NCBI GenBank assembly: GCA_014238855.1
Contig: JABAAH010000002.1
Coordinates: forward strand, 1 to 64,000
Source of the DNA: Planctomycetota bacterium
GTDB lineage: Bacteria; Planctomycetota; Planctomycetia; Pirellulales; UBA1268
DNA length: 64,000 nt
Direction of reading: 5' to 3'
This document shows, piece by piece, positions 26,137 to 35,895 of this stretch; the first letter of the stretch is position 1; each line of letters opens with the position of its first letter. The notes under the pieces are model-generated. The model was given only the letters and a program-made list of their open reading frames with translations. It made no database searches and was not told the origin of the DNA. The position numbers and the translations under genes are program-made.

Positions 26137-28011
26137 TCACCCCTCCTTGGGATCGGTCATACCCTGAGCAGCTCGCCTCGCAGAGACGAGTTGCTCAATC
26201 ATCGCTGCCTCGTCGTCCGGTTGGAGCGGCGAGGTTTTTAATGTTCGGACGGTCTGCCAGGCGGTTCTGTCAGCCTGACGTCTATCCACTGCCTCACTAA
26301 GGTGATGCAAGCGGCCATTTTGATCAAGATGAGTCTGTTCACAAATTGACTCATCGAGTTGTACGAGAAGTCCCTGCAGCTCTGGAGCCGGCAATTCGAG
26401 CAGTAAAGCATTGAGATTCGGTGTTTTTTCGGAAGCAATCAGGCTCTTTGTGGCTCGAAGAATCATTTTTGCCGGCTCCGCAATGAGTTCTTCCTCGGTA
26501 ATACGGTCTAGCAGGCTCGAAATACCCTCTGGTGCAGCTATGATTGTTGATAGCACTTCTCGGTCCCAGGGGACCAGTTCGGCTGCGTCGATGCGGTGGC
26601 CCACATCTGGGGAGGAGTCATCTTCGGTGCGTCGGGATCTTGAAAGCTCTTTGAGTCGTGTCTGGAGAGCATCCCGCGAGAGTCCAAATCGGCGGGAAAG
26701 CTTCCCTAGAATCTGGTCCTGTCTCAGTTGTCTTTGTGATGGTGGAAGTGGTGACCTCGGAGATACCGCAGAAAGTATTTTCAGAACACTTTCTACTGCG
26801 TTGAGGGCGACTTCATCAGAAGCGTTTTGGGGCAGTCGTTCGAAGGTTTCTAGCATTCGGTAATCAAGTGGGTCAACAGCCTCGTCGACAATAGCCTCAA
26901 AGGCCTCAGGGCCCGCCGTGAGGCACTGGTCGCATGGATCGACACCAGCAGGAAGTCTGGCAATCCGTATATCAACAGGTTCTGCAAGCAACACTTCAAG
27001 CACTTCATCGGCCCGGCGACGGCCAGCGTCATCGCCGTCAAGCACGACAACAATCCGATCCGCATACCGCCGTAGAAGACGAGCATGCTTTTGCCCAAGA
27101 GCTGTACCGAGTACAGCTACAACGTCATGAATACCAGCCTGCTTGGCGGCGAGACAATCCGTATAGCCTTCTACAACCAAGGCGCGTCTGGATTTGCTGA
27201 TCGCCTCCCGTGACGTATCGAGGCCATACAACATAGATTGTTTTGAGAAGATAGGTGTCTCTGGAGAGTTGATGTATTTCGCTGCGTCAGGGGGAGAGTT
27301 TGGAAGAACTCGCCCTCCGAAAGCGACGCAACGGCCTTGTGGGTCATAGATCGGAAACATGATGCGGCCTCGAAACCGATCGTAATGCCCGGACCGATCC
27401 TGTCGTGTTACAACGAGCCCTGCTTGTTCAAGGTGGCTTGTGGAAATGCCTGAAGCCTGTGCCTGACCAAGGAGCCAGTCCCATTCGTTTGGGGCGAAGC
27501 CAACGGCACTTGCTGAAAGAGTTTCTTGTGTCAGTCCACGTTCCTGAAGATACTCACGCGCTGCTTTGGCAAGCGAAGTGTTTTGAAAGCAGTCAACAAA
27601 TCGATCAGCGGCCCAGCCACATACCTCATATAGCGAACGCTTTACGTCGCTGCCAGGCCCACGTCCGCGAGACAGTTCGATTCCGGCACGATCAGCAAGT
27701 TGTTCGAGTGCTTCACGGAATTCTAATCGATCCATTCGCATCAAAAAGCTGAAAGCATCGCCACCCACATTGCAGACCCAGCACCGGAACGTTTGCCGTT
27801 CAGGATTAATCTGGAGGCTAGGCCGAGCATCTTCATGCCAAGGGCAGAGCCCAACAAAATTCTTCCCGCTTCTACGAAGTGAGATGTAACTGCCGGCAAG
27901 GTCGACAATGTCAATTGCTTCTCGTACTCGTTCCTTGGCATCGTCATCATGCGTCACACCACCTGAATCATTTCCTGTGTGTGGGCTTAAATTATTGATA
28001 AAAGGATGCAT
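26137..28011 (-). CDS. dnaG: DNA primase DnaG
   Basis: The 624-aa product has the CHC2 zinc finger (CPWHEDARPSLQ...FRCWVCNVGGDAFSF, about 56-92), an RNA polymerase domain with FAPNEWDWL and FRGRIMFPIYDPQGRCVAFGGR, and the Toprim motifs VVEGYTDCLAAKQAG and IVVVLDGDDAGRRRADEVLEVL (about 270-345). The C-terminal part is DnaB-binding-like. It makes RNA primers at the replication fork in the cytoplasm. The start at 28011 gives a 20-residue polar N-terminal extension before DDDAKERVREAIDIVDLAG; a later start cannot be excluded. It lies upstream of rpoD on the same strand. Confidence 0.96.
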   Translation of the reverse strand: MHPFINNLSPHTGNDSGGVTHDDDAKERVREAIDIVDLAGSYISLRRSGKNFVGLCPWHEDARPSLQINPERQTFRCWVCNVGGDAFSFLMRMDRLEFREALEQLADRAGIELSRGRGPGSDVKRSLYEVCGWAADRFVDCFQNTSLAKAAREYLQERGLTQETLSASAVGFAPNEWDWLLGQAQASGISTSHLEQAGLVVTRQDRSGHYDRFRGRIMFPIYDPQGRCVAFGGRVLPNSPPDAAKYINSPETPIFSKQSMLYGLDTSREAISKSRRALVVEGYTDCLAAKQAGIHDVVAVLGTALGQKHARLLRRYADRIVVVLDGDDAGRRRADEVLEVLLAEPVDIRIARLPAGVDPCDQCLTAGPEAFEAIVDEAVDPLDYRMLETFERLPQNASDEVALNAVESVLKILSAVSPRSPLPPSQRQLRQDQILGKLSRRFGLSRDALQTRLKELSRSRRTEDDSSPDVGHRIDAAELVPWDREVLSTIIAAPEGISSLLDRITEEELIAEPAKMILRATKSLIASEKTPNLNALLLELPAPELQGLLVQLDESICEQTHLDQNGRLHHLSEAVDRRQADRTAWQTVRTLKTSPLQPDDEAAMIEQLVSARRAAQGMTDPKEG

Positions 28012-28234
28012 AAGAAAACGATTTTTAAATTACGAAAAATAAAACGTACACGGCAGTTGTATGGGCGTACGTATTGAAACCAAGAATCTTGACTCCTATC
28101 GTTCTAACCCGCCAGCGTCAGGTGGCAAACAGAAGTTTTTTCAGAAGATCAAATTTTCACATCTGAGGGCAGAATGGAAAAATAGAGAAACTGGGGTGCC
28201 GAGGTTTGAGCCAAAAAGCCTGTTTTGCCACAAT

Positions 28235-28666
28235 TTATGACAGAAGCTTTTGAACGCTCTCGAGTAGCCGGTCCATTGCAAATGGCTTTCGAATGTAGTC
28301 ATCAACTCCAAGCATTTCCGCGTAGGCACGATGGCGATTTCCCTCGTTCGCCGTCACCATGATGATACGAACAGGATGATTATATTCTCGGCGCAGTTTT
28401 TCAAGAACCAGAAATCCACTTCGCTTGGGCATCATCATATCGAGAACCACAAGATCAGGATTTTCGCGTTCTGCAACTGCAACCCCTTGGCTGCCATCAC
28501 GCGCAACTAAAACCGAATAGCCTTTCGCTTCGAGAATAGTTCGCATTGATTCTACAATCTCTGCGTCATCGTCTACCAAAAGAATACTCTTCGTTGCAGC
28601 AGGAGCTACAGCCTTGGTTGACTTTTTGGCACGAGTTGCTTTTTTTGCACGTTTTGCTGCTGGCAT
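28235..28666 (-). CDS. Single-domain response regulator with lysine/alanine-rich N-terminal tail
   Basis: The 143-aa protein consists of a 26-residue basic tail (repeated AKK/AKR/KST motifs) and one receiver domain. Receiver residues are present: acidic pair VDDDAE (about 31-36), phosphorylation site D76 in VVLDMMMP, switch threonine in IMVTANEG and lysine in IRKPFAMD. There is no output domain, so it would act by protein contact or, because of its histone H1-like tail, perhaps by binding nucleic acid; the latter is inference. No histidine kinase gene is nearby. The 223-bp gap between its stop and dnaG shows no other gene. Confidence 0.88.
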   Translation of the reverse strand: MPAAKRAKKATRAKKSTKAVAPAATKSILLVDDDAEIVESMRTILEAKGYSVLVARDGSQGVAVAERENPDLVVLDMMMPKRSGFLVLEKLRREYNHPVRIIMVTANEGNRHRAYAEMLGVDDYIRKPFAMDRLLESVQKLLS

Positions 28667-28823
28667 CGAATTTATTTTTACAGAAAGGTTTCGTCAAAAT
28701 TATTCATCATGACATAAGAGTATGATACCAGATTGGTTTGTCTGAGATGTGGTTGGGTCAATCTCAAACGCTCTTGAAGGAAGGTTTTGACGATAAGAGC
28801 AGTTGAAAATGATTAAAAGTTTT

Positions 28824-29543
28824 TTATTGAGAATCATTTGGGATGTCTCGCCCAAGAACAATGGTGGCACCAAGAACTCCACATGCTGCACCAAGGAAAG
28901 CATCGCTTGGATAATGCGACATACTAAAAATTCTCTGGAGGCATGCACTGACTGCAAGTGCGAAAAAGAAAAGACGACCTTGTGGGTATTTCCAAATTAA
29001 AACAGTGGCGAGGGCCGCCGCAGTTGCAGAGTGCCCTGAAGGGAAGCTGTGCAGGTCACTACTGCCTCGTGGGCCGATGGCCAGAGCAGTAGTCCCAAAC
29101 GTATCGAGCACTGATGTTACGAGATCGTAGTTTGTTGCTCGCGGGCGAGCTCTGTCAATTAATTGTTTCAGAAGAAGGACTGTGAGTGGTCCAGCCAAAA
29201 GTCCGCCGAGCATGCGAGCGCCGTACCGCTTTGCCGTAGTTGGCTGGAAAGTTGGCCAACGGATTGCAGGCCATGTGATAGATGGGAACTGAATCGAACG
29301 ATCGAGGCAGAATGTGCCAATCATGAGCATGGCAACACCAATGCCATGCCCAAACACCTCAGCGAAGTTAAGGAATCGCATTAATTCCTTTGGTGGGTGA
29401 CTGTTTTGAATCCATAGAACAACTGCAATGTCAGTCGGGAAGGCGAGAAGACCGAGTGTTGCGAGTGCGGTAAAAGCGACCAGTCGCATTTTAACAGTGG
29501 TGGTCATGTGCAACAAAGAATGTGCTTGGGGTAAAACGGTCAT
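28824..29543 (-). CDS. Membrane PAP2-type phosphatase
   Basis: The product is about 239 aa from the ATG at 29543; a GTG at 29573 and an ATG at 29507 are also possible. It is very hydrophobic with several membrane helices. The three PAP2 phosphatase motifs are present: KQLIDRARPRA (motif 1), SFPSGHSATAA (motif 2) and SMSHYPSDAFLGA (motif 3, here with S-x-x-x-D in place of the usual R-x-x-x-x-x-H-x-x-x-D; the motif-3 arginine is in ACLQRIFSMSHYPSD). It would dephosphorylate a lipid phosphate such as phosphatidate or undecaprenyl pyrophosphate at the membrane. It is between comM and the response regulator on the same strand, preceded by a tandem repeat that follows the comM stop. Confidence 0.87.
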   Translation of the reverse strand: MTVLPQAHSLLHMTTTVKMRLVAFTALATLGLLAFPTDIAVVLWIQNSHPPKELMRFLNFAEVFGHGIGVAMLMIGTFCLDRSIQFPSITWPAIRWPTFQPTTAKRYGARMLGGLLAGPLTVLLLKQLIDRARPRATNYDLVTSVLDTFGTTALAIGPRGSSDLHSFPSGHSATAAALATVLIWKYPQGRLFFFALAVSACLQRIFSMSHYPSDAFLGAACGVLGATIVLGRDIPNDSQ

Positions 29544-29652
29544 GATTAATGTAAAAGTGATCTCTTTGCGCACAAAACAGTTAAAGAAACTAGATTTCGC
29601 AATATGTCACGGCGGACTGCGGTCTGTCGAGATGAGTATCGACAGGAGGCCT

Positions 29653-29694
29653 TGATCTTTCTGTCTTGATCTTTCTGTCTTGATCTTTCTGTTA
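29653..29694 (-). repeat. Three 14-bp tandem repeats directly after the comM stop codon
   Basis: On the minus strand, the comM stop TAA is followed immediately by three perfect copies of ACAGAAAGATCAAG (plus-strand unit CTTGATCTTTCTGT). The unit length is not a multiple of three. The array lies in the 118-bp gap before the PAP2 gene. Confidence 0.92.
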
Positions 29695-31239
29695 AGTCCA
29701 GAGCTTACGGTCGAGCAGCCGATACTGAATCGCCTCACTGAGATGCTGGCATTCGATTGTATCTGTTGCATCAAGGTCTGCAATTGTACGAGCAACGCGA
29801 AGAACTTTGTCATGGGCACGAGCAGAGAGGCCAAGGTTTGAGACAGCTGAACGAAGTAGCTCCATGGTACTGCTGTCAATCTGACAATAGAGGCGAATGT
29901 CTCTGCTTGTCATTCGAGCGTTGTACATATTCCCTGTCGAGCCTTTCTTTTTGAATCTCTTGCGTTGGATTTCACGTGCAACGTGCACCTGTTGACGTAT
30001 GACGGCACTGGATGTTCCGGGTTGTCTGGCAGAGAGTTCTCCGAAAGGAACTGCAGAAACCTCAAGGTGAATATCAATTCGGTCGAGGAGGGGGCCCGAA
30101 ATTTTGCTCATGTAGCGCTCGATCTGTGGAACCGTGCATTGGCAGTCACGGTTTGGATCTCCACGGTATCCGCAGGGGCATGGGTTCATCGCGGCTATAA
30201 GCATGAATGCTGCCGGAAAACATGTTGTTGAACGGGCACGGCTTATCGTGACGGTCCCGTCTTCGAGTGGCTGCCGCAGTACTTCAAGTGTGCGTCGATT
30301 GAATTCCGGCAACTCATCGAGGAATAAAACGCCGTTGTGTGCGAGGCTTATCTCACCCGGCATTGGTATGGATCGGCCGCCAATGAGCCCAGCTTCACTG
30401 ATGGTGTGATGAGGTGCCCGAAATGGACGCGTCACCAGGAGTGGTTGGCCTGATGGAAGAAGTCCAAGGGCACTATAGATTTGAGAAGTCTCAATACTTT
30501 CTTCTGTCCGGAGGGGTGGGAGTATCGTTGAAATACGTTTTGCAAGCATTGTTTTCCCACTGCCTGGTGGGCCAAGCATGGCAACGTTGTGTGCACCGGC
30601 AGCTGCGATACACATTGCACGTTTTGCAGCCTCTTGTCCGCGGACATCAGAAAAATCAAGATCATAGGTCTCAAATTTATCAAAGCACTCGTTGACACAC
30701 GGGGCTGTTGGCGTGATATCAAGTTCTCCAGAAAAAAAACCTACAGCTTCCCGAAGTGTTGTGACTGGTATGACCTTTATTGTTTCTACAACAGCTGCTT
30801 CGGTTGCACTTGCCGCTGGAACAACAATACCCTTGAGGTTGCTTTCTTTTGCAGCACGGATCGCCATAGCAAGTGCTCCACGTGCTGGCCGTGTTGATCC
30901 TTCAAGCGAGAGCTCTCCTACAACAGCGTAGTCATGAAATCGTTCTGCAGAAAACTGACAGCTCCCTGCCAGAATGCCGAGGCTTATTGGAAGGTCGAAG
31001 GTCGCGGCCTGCTTTGGAATATCGGCAGGTGCGAGGTTGATGACAATGCGATCATTTGGCCGACTGAAACCGCAGTTCACCATCGCGCGTCCGACGCGAT
31101 GGGTGCTTTCTCGAACAGCTGCATCTGGCAGGCCAACGAGAATAGTTGCGGGCAATGCGCCGCCGGAAACATCAACCTCAACCTCAACAGGAACAGCATC
31201 AACGCCTTGCAACGAAAAGGTTTGGAGTCGAGCAAGCAT
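29692..31239 (-). CDS. comM: ComM/YifB-family Mg-chelatase-like AAA+ ATPase
   Basis: The product is 515 aa from the ATG at 31239, which gives the conserved family N-terminus [23 protein letters not shown]; an upstream extension to 31320 is not family-like. Features are the N-terminal Lon-like S5 fold ([23 protein letters not shown]), Walker [14 protein letters not shown], Walker [12 protein letters not shown] with sensor-like [24 protein letters not shown], a Cys-rich insert ([16 protein letters not shown]) and the C-terminal Mg-chelatase lid [27 protein letters not shown]. ComM is a helicase that promotes branch migration during integration of foreign DNA in naturally transformable bacteria. 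It is divergent from the S46 peptidase gene. Confidence 0.93.
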   Translation of the reverse strand: MLARLQTFSLQGVDAVPVEVEVDVSGGALPATILVGLPDAAVRESTHRVGRAMVNCGFSRPNDRIVINLAPADIPKQAATFDLPISLGILAGSCQFSAERFHDYAVVGELSLEGSTRPARGALAMAIRAAKESNLKGIVVPAASATEAAVVETIKVIPVTTLREAVGFFSGELDITPTAPCVNECFDKFETYDLDFSDVRGQEAAKRAMCIAAAGAHNVAMLGPPGSGKTMLAKRISTILPPLRTEESIETSQIYSALGLLPSGQPLLVTRPFRAPHHTISEAGLIGGRSIPMPGEISLAHNGVLFLDELPEFNRRTLEVLRQPLEDGTVTISRARSTTCFPAAFMLIAAMNPCPCGYRGDPNRDCQCTVPQIERYMSKISGPLLDRIDIHLEVSAVPFGELSARQPGTSSAVIRQQVHVAREIQRKRFKKKGSTGNMYNARMTSRDIRLYCQIDSSTMELLRSAVSNLGLSARAHDKVLRVARTIADLDATDTIECQHLSEAIQYRLLDRKLWT

Positions 31240-31451
31240 CAGAAGGAGTCCTCGGAGCATGTGTGTAAGGAAGGCAGCCATTGTTTGCCGACGAACAAAG
31301 TAGTGTACGCATGTATACATTCATAATGCAAGGCGAATTGTATGTCGTCATTCGGTTGCCATTCTGCAACTCGGAGATTCAGGAAGTGGGTAGACTAGTT
31401 TTTCCAAGCTATGAACGAATCAGTTATGAGGCGAAGTGAGGGAATCACCGG

Positions 31452-34187
31452 GTGAAGCGTATACAGTTTGATTTTGGTCACGCAGGGATTCACGGCATTT
31501 TGTTGGGAGTAATCGCCCTCGTTACCGTGGTGTGTCTACCGGCACGTGCCAATGAAGGAATGTGGCTTTTCAATGACGTGCCAGAAGAACGGCTCGCTCG
31601 GGATATGGGGTTTGTGCCATCGCGTGAATGGCTAGATCACCTTCAGTCTGCAGCTGTTCGTTTCAACAGTGGAGGTTCTGGTGCGTTTGTGTCGCCACAC
31701 GGCCTCGTGCTGACCAATCATCATGTTGCTGCAAGTAGTCTTCAGAAGCTTTCGACGCCCGAAAAAAATCTTGCTCGTGATGGCTATATAGCGAGATCGC
31801 ACGACGATGAGATTCGCTGCCTTGATCTTGAACTCAACGTGCTTAACTCAATTGAGGATGTGACTGAACGTGTTGAGCACGCTATTACGGGTGTCACGAA
31901 CTCAGCAGCCGCTGCAGCAGCACGACGAGCCGTACTGGCACGCATTGAACAAGAGTCACTCACGAAGACAGGATTCCGAAGTGATGTCGTCACCTTGTTT
32001 GGTGGTGGTCGATATCACCTCTATCGATACAAGCGGTACACCGACGTCCGTCTTGTTTTTGCACCGGAACGACAGATTGCTTTTTACGGTGGAGATGCAG
32101 ACAATTTCGAATTTCCGAGACATTGCCTCGACATCTGTTTCTTTCGAGTCTACGAAAAAGGACAGCCTCTTGCGGTCAAATCATTTCTTGCGTGTGCTGA
32201 GAATGATGTTCAGCACAATGATGTTGTGTTTGTTGCGGGGCATCCTGGGCATACAGACCGCGGCAAGACGATGGCCGAAATACAATCCATGCGTGACCGA
32301 CGCCTTCCGTTTTTACTCGAGTGGTTGAATCGACGTGAAGTGTTATTGCAGTCCTATGCTGAAGAAGGGCATGTGGAGCAGCAGAGAGCCATGCAGGATC
32401 TTTTCTCAGTTCAGAATAGCCGGAAGTCACGCGTCGGTTTGATGTCAGCGGTCTTGCGACCCGATATTATTGAGGGCCTTGGCGACGCCGAAGATGCCCT
32501 TAGAAAGCAGTGGGAGGAGGGCAATCAGGAGAGTCCTTGGGTCAAGATTGAACGAGCCCAAAAAGCTATCGATGCAGTTGCTGTTCGGTACAACCTTCTC
32601 GAAGGGGCAATGGGATTTAGGAGTCGGTTTTTCTCGAATGCGAGGACACTGCTGCGAGTGGCAACAGAGTCCGTAAAGCCTGATGGTGAGCGGCTTCGGG
32701 AATATCGTGAGGCCGCTAGGCTATCTCTCAAGCTTCGGCTGTTTTCTGACCAACCGCTATATAATGATTTCGAAGTTCTCGGGCTCGCAGACTCCCTGAC
32801 CTTTCTTGTCAAGCAACTGGGTTTTGAGGACTCATTGGTACAAGACGTACTTGACGGAAAATCGCCTCGTGACCGTGCTGCTGTCTTGGTTGCCGGCACG
32901 ACACTCGGAAAGCGTAGTGGCGGCGGGATGCCGAAGGGGCTGGCAGATCGACGGAAAGAGCTTTATGACGGTGGTCTCTCTGCTATGGAATCAAGCACCG
33001 ATACGATGCTTGTACTCGCCAGACGTATTGATGGTGAGTCAAGGAAGTTACGGAAGATTGTTGAAGAAAATGCAGAGATAAAAAAGCAGGCCCACGCGGA
33101 ACTCACGCAACTCAGGCTTCGGAGTGCTTCTGGGCCGATTGCTCCTGATGCAACATTTACACTGAGGTTGGCGTATGGAAGAGTGAAGGGCGTTCACGGA
33201 AGGGAAAGTGAATCTAGGCCTTGGACAAGAGTCAGCGATCTTTTTGCCAAAGCGAAACGCGAAAAAAATAATCCGCCGTTTGATCTGCCAGCGTCGTGGA
33301 GCAAACCAGAAGCCGAATCTTCAGGCTCCAAGTTCACCGAGACACCACTCAATTTTCTGTCAACGGTAGACATTGTTGGTGGGAATTCCGGAAGCCCGGT
33401 TGTGAACGTTGCAAGTGAACTTGTAGGTGTGATTTTCGATGGCAATCAAGACTCTTTAGTCCTTGATGTTGCCTATGATAACGCACGAGCGAGGGCGATC
33501 TCTGTCTCTGTAGGGGCAATTCTCGAGTCACTTGATCATGTCTATGACGCAACAGAATTATTGGCAGAACTACAGGCGGCCAAAGAATTTGGTACGCAGA
33601 AATGGAAGTCCCTGTTTGATGGAAAAGAGCTTGGCGAATGGCAATCGAGTGCGTTCGGTACCGATGGTCCGCTGGAGGTGCTCGATGGTGAGATTTCGAT
33701 AGGCATGGGTGACCCGCTGAGTGGGATCACCTGGCAGGGGGGCTTTCCTCGCGATAACTACGAGATTTCCCTTGAAGCGAAACGCGTTGAGGGTTTTGAC
33801 TTCTTCTGTGGGCTCACGTTTCCTGTAGGCGTAGACACGTGTAGCTTTATTCTCGGCGGCTGGGGTGGTGGTCTTGTAGGGCTTTCGTCGATTGATGGGC
33901 TTGATGCATCAGAGAACGATACCAATACGTACATGGAGCTTGAAGACAATCGTTGGTATGCGATCACCGTCCGCGTTGATCCAAAGGCAATAACAGTCTT
34001 ATTAGATGGAAAAGAACTCATTGAGCAGGAGAGGGCAGGGCGGGAAATCTCCATTCGCCCCGAGATGTTCATGTGTGAGCCCCTTGGTGTTGCTACGTAT
34101 GCGACAACAAGTCGATTACGAAATCTCCAATATCGTTCGCTTGATGGTGAGAATCAGCCGCAGGACACGAGCGATGTCACACCATGA
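31452..34187 (+). CDS. S46-family dipeptidyl peptidase fused to a C-terminal DUF1080-type (3-keto-disaccharide hydrolase) domain
   Basis: The 911-aa product starts at GTG with a signal peptide (about 12-34, ending ARANEG). The S46 serine peptidase part (about 35-700) begins EGMWLFNDVP and carries the catalytic His in LVLTNHHVAAS (about 90), Asp in YGGDADNFEFPRH (about 215) and Ser in GGNSGSPVVN (about 648). S46 enzymes remove dipeptides from peptide N-termini in the periplasm. Residues about 715-890 (WKSLFDGKELGEWQ...ILGGWGGGLVGLSS...TVLLDGKELIE) match the DUF1080/3-keto-disaccharide hydrolase domain, a concanavalin-like fold abundant in planctomycetes. This combination is unusual: typical S46 proteins end near 720 residues. 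A downstream gene overlaps its last 14 bases. Confidence 0.9.
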   Translation: MKRIQFDFGHAGIHGILLGVIALVTVVCLPARANEGMWLFNDVPEERLARDMGFVPSREWLDHLQSAAVRFNSGGSGAFVSPHGLVLTNHHVAASSLQKLSTPEKNLARDGYIARSHDDEIRCLDLELNVLNSIEDVTERVEHAITGVTNSAAAAAARRAVLARIEQESLTKTGFRSDVVTLFGGGRYHLYRYKRYTDVRLVFAPERQIAFYGGDADNFEFPRHCLDICFFRVYEKGQPLAVKSFLACAENDVQHNDVVFVAGHPGHTDRGKTMAEIQSMRDRRLPFLLEWLNRREVLLQSYAEEGHVEQQRAMQDLFSVQNSRKSRVGLMSAVLRPDIIEGLGDAEDALRKQWEEGNQESPWVKIERAQKAIDAVAVRYNLLEGAMGFRSRFFSNARTLLRVATESVKPDGERLREYREAARLSLKLRLFSDQPLYNDFEVLGLADSLTFLVKQLGFEDSLVQDVLDGKSPRDRAAVLVAGTTLGKRSGGGMPKGLADRRKELYDGGLSAMESSTDTMLVLARRIDGESRKLRKIVEENAEIKKQAHAELTQLRLRSASGPIAPDATFTLRLAYGRVKGVHGRESESRPWTRVSDLFAKAKREKNNPPFDLPASWSKPEAESSGSKFTETPLNFLSTVDIVGGNSGSPVVNVASELVGVIFDGNQDSLVLDVAYDNARARAISVSVGAILESLDHVYDATELLAELQAAKEFGTQKWKSLFDGKELGEWQSSAFGTDGPLEVLDGEISIGMGDPLSGITWQGGFPRDNYEISLEAKRVEGFDFFCGLTFPVGVDTCSFILGGWGGGLVGLSSIDGLDASENDTNTYMELEDNRWYAITVRVDPKAITVLLDGKELIEQERAGREISIRPEMFMCEPLGVATYATTSRLRNLQYRSLDGENQPQDTSDVTP

Positions 34188-34893
34188 AAAAAAACGAGGC
34201 AGAATAGCAGCCGAGGCAGCTCGGCGTCTGGTTCGTGGTGGAGATATTCGGAGGTCTTGTATCGGTGCAGCACGGCGGCTTTCCCGTGAATGGGTGCCAG
34301 AAGATGAACTTCCCTCGTTAGCCGATGTTGCGCGAGAACTCTCGCGGCAACGTCTGGTAGATGATGATGATCGTTCTGGTGGCTTTACTACGCTTATTGG
34401 TGATCGGTTTGATAAGATAGCCGCTCTTGTACGCCCGCTTGCAGCGGTGCGGCTTGATGCGACGCGTCATCATGTAGCGACACTGCTCGATGTCACGCTG
34501 CTGTCTTTTTCATATGTGGAGAAGAGACGACCATTTGATGAAGAGTTGCTGACCGCTTCGTTGCTCGTAGAAGCTGGTCGGGTGATTGACCGTCGAAGAG
34601 CAGTCGAGGCAATCTTGAATGCTGCAGCCGGCCTTGTGACGCCGCGGACGGTGTGGTTGATTGAAATGCGAGATACTGCAACTGCTTATTCTGATGGAAC
34701 GCTTGGGTATAGGGCGAGGCATCGTCTCGTTGCTCATGCAGATTTTGATGATGTCATGCTCCTTGCTGAGGCGGTACGCGCTGAAGACACTGGTGAAACA
34801 GACCATATGTCTCTTGATGAGGCTGTTGGGGTACTCCGTGCTCTAGGTGGTGCATGTGGTGACGAACAAAACCATGACGCTGGGAATAGCTGA
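34174..34893 (+). CDS. Unrecognised 239-aa helical protein
   Basis: The ATG at 34174 overlaps the end of the S46 gene by 14 bases; a longer open frame back to 34006 is antisense-like coding within the peptidase frame and was rejected. The product is Arg/Ala/Asp-rich and helical, with no signal peptide or membrane helix. An N-terminal basic segment (EKKRGRIAAEAARRL) is followed by regularly spaced helices. Translational coupling to the peptidase gene suggests linked expression. No domain is recognised. Confidence 0.7.
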   Translation: MSHHEKKRGRIAAEAARRLVRGGDIRRSCIGAARRLSREWVPEDELPSLADVARELSRQRLVDDDDRSGGFTTLIGDRFDKIAALVRPLAAVRLDATRHHVATLLDVTLLSFSYVEKRRPFDEELLTASLLVEAGRVIDRRRAVEAILNAAAGLVTPRTVWLIEMRDTATAYSDGTLGYRARHRLVAHADFDDVMLLAEAVRAEDTGETDHMSLDEAVGVLRALGGACGDEQNHDAGNS

Positions 34894-34917
34894 TGTCGCG
34901 TCGCTGGAGAATATTTT

Positions 34918-35221
34918 ATGTCCAAAACGCTCGATCTGACGGGCTATTCACTTGAAGTAGTCGGCCGGGAGCTACGAATGAAACCGAATGCAAACGGCTA
35001 CGGAGGTGCGCTTCTGTGGGCACTCTTGATGGATGTGTTCCTTCTCCATCCAATGGTGGTCGTTCGGTGTGTCGAAAGATCCTAGGCGAGTGGCCTTTGA
35101 CAAACTTTCCACCGAAGAGCAGACAGGATTTCTTCAGGCTGGGGCTGAGGCAAAGCATAAGGTGGAGTCGATACAAAAACAGCTGGGTGAATTGCAGATG
35201 AACAGAGCCTCCGGCAAGTAG
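34918..35221 (+). pseudogene. Small gene, probably split by a +1 frameshift
   Basis: An ATG at 34918 with GGAG 10 bases upstream opens a 55-codon frame (MSKTLDLTGYSLEVVGREL...ALLWALLMDVFLLHP) that ends at 35085. A second frame, open from 35030 to 35221, takes over with a charged helical sequence (VSKDPRRVAFDKLSTEEQ...VESIQKQLGEL). The first part has a plausible membrane helix and the second reads like a cytoplasmic tail. Joining them by skipping one base between about 35055 and 35075 would give a protein of about 100 residues. This may be a real frameshift mutation, a sequencing error, or two unrelated small frames; no homologue is recognised. Confidence 0.4.
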
Positions 35222-35249
35222 GGTGCCCTCGGTTGTCTTGGAAAGAATC

Positions 35250-35381
35250 ATGAAACTTCACAATGAATTGATGAAGGCAGAGAAGCATTCACAGGAATTC
35301 GTTGTGCCAGAACTGCGAAGGCCCCAGCCTATTTCAGCGACGGTTTATCGAACGTGCCAATCCTTTTGGTGTTTTCAGTAG
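35250..35381 (+). CDS. Possible 43-aa small protein
   Basis: The ATG is preceded by GGAAAG at a good distance. The frame encodes a charged N-terminal half (MKLHNELMKAEKHSQEFVVP) and ends at 35381. It overlaps the start of the next open frame. It could be a small gene or another piece of a degraded gene in the 34.9-35.9 kb stretch. Low certainty. Confidence 0.3.
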   Translation: MKLHNELMKAEKHSQEFVVPELRRPQPISATVYRTCQSFWCFQ

Positions 35382-35863
35382 TTCTCCGTTTTGTAATCCT
35401 GCCATGGAGTCCTCCAAAGGTTGTGTATGAAGGCCTGCCAGGAGAGGGTGCGCTTGCGGTGATGGTGATCCCGGGCCTGTGGCAATATCGGATGGGTGTG
35501 CGTGGCCTTGGTGCCATTACACCAGTAATGGAACGAGAGGTGCACATGCCACGTCACCGGTCTGCTCGGCACGGCGTCCGTGAGACCGATGTTGGTTTTG
35601 TGTGGATGGTTCGACTCACGGCTGGGTCGGTTGAGTCATTGGATCTTGAGCAGAATGAGCTTCGTATTTTGCTGACACTTTTGCCGAGCAAAGGTATGGT
35701 GCGGAATCACTTGCCGCAGGATGTCCGGACACCCCTTCGTTTTTTGAAGGGAGTGATCGGACTCACTCACGATAGGTTTGTGGTCAAAGATTTTTTCACT
35801 GTAAATGCTTCTTTGGGGGCTATGAAAACACGGACAGAAGTGATTCACGCTGGATCATCCTGA
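35354..35863 (+). CDS. Hypothetical 169-aa protein with N-terminal hydrophobic segment
   Basis: The frame is open from about 35267; the first usable start is GTG at 35354, without a clear ribosome-binding site. The product begins with a hydrophobic stretch (PILLVFSVVLRFVILPW) and continues as a basic, mixed sequence with no recognised domain. It lies between small or damaged genes on the same strand. It may be a real exported or membrane protein, or a chance frame in decaying sequence. Confidence 0.35.
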   Translation: MPILLVFSVVLRFVILPWSPPKVVYEGLPGEGALAVMVIPGLWQYRMGVRGLGAITPVMEREVHMPRHRSARHGVRETDVGFVWMVRLTAGSVESLDLEQNELRILLTLLPSKGMVRNHLPQDVRTPLRFLKGVIGLTHDRFVVKDFFTVNASLGAMKTRTEVIHAGSS

Positions 35864-35895
35864 TGTCACCCGTTGTGGTGCACGAAGCAAGTACG

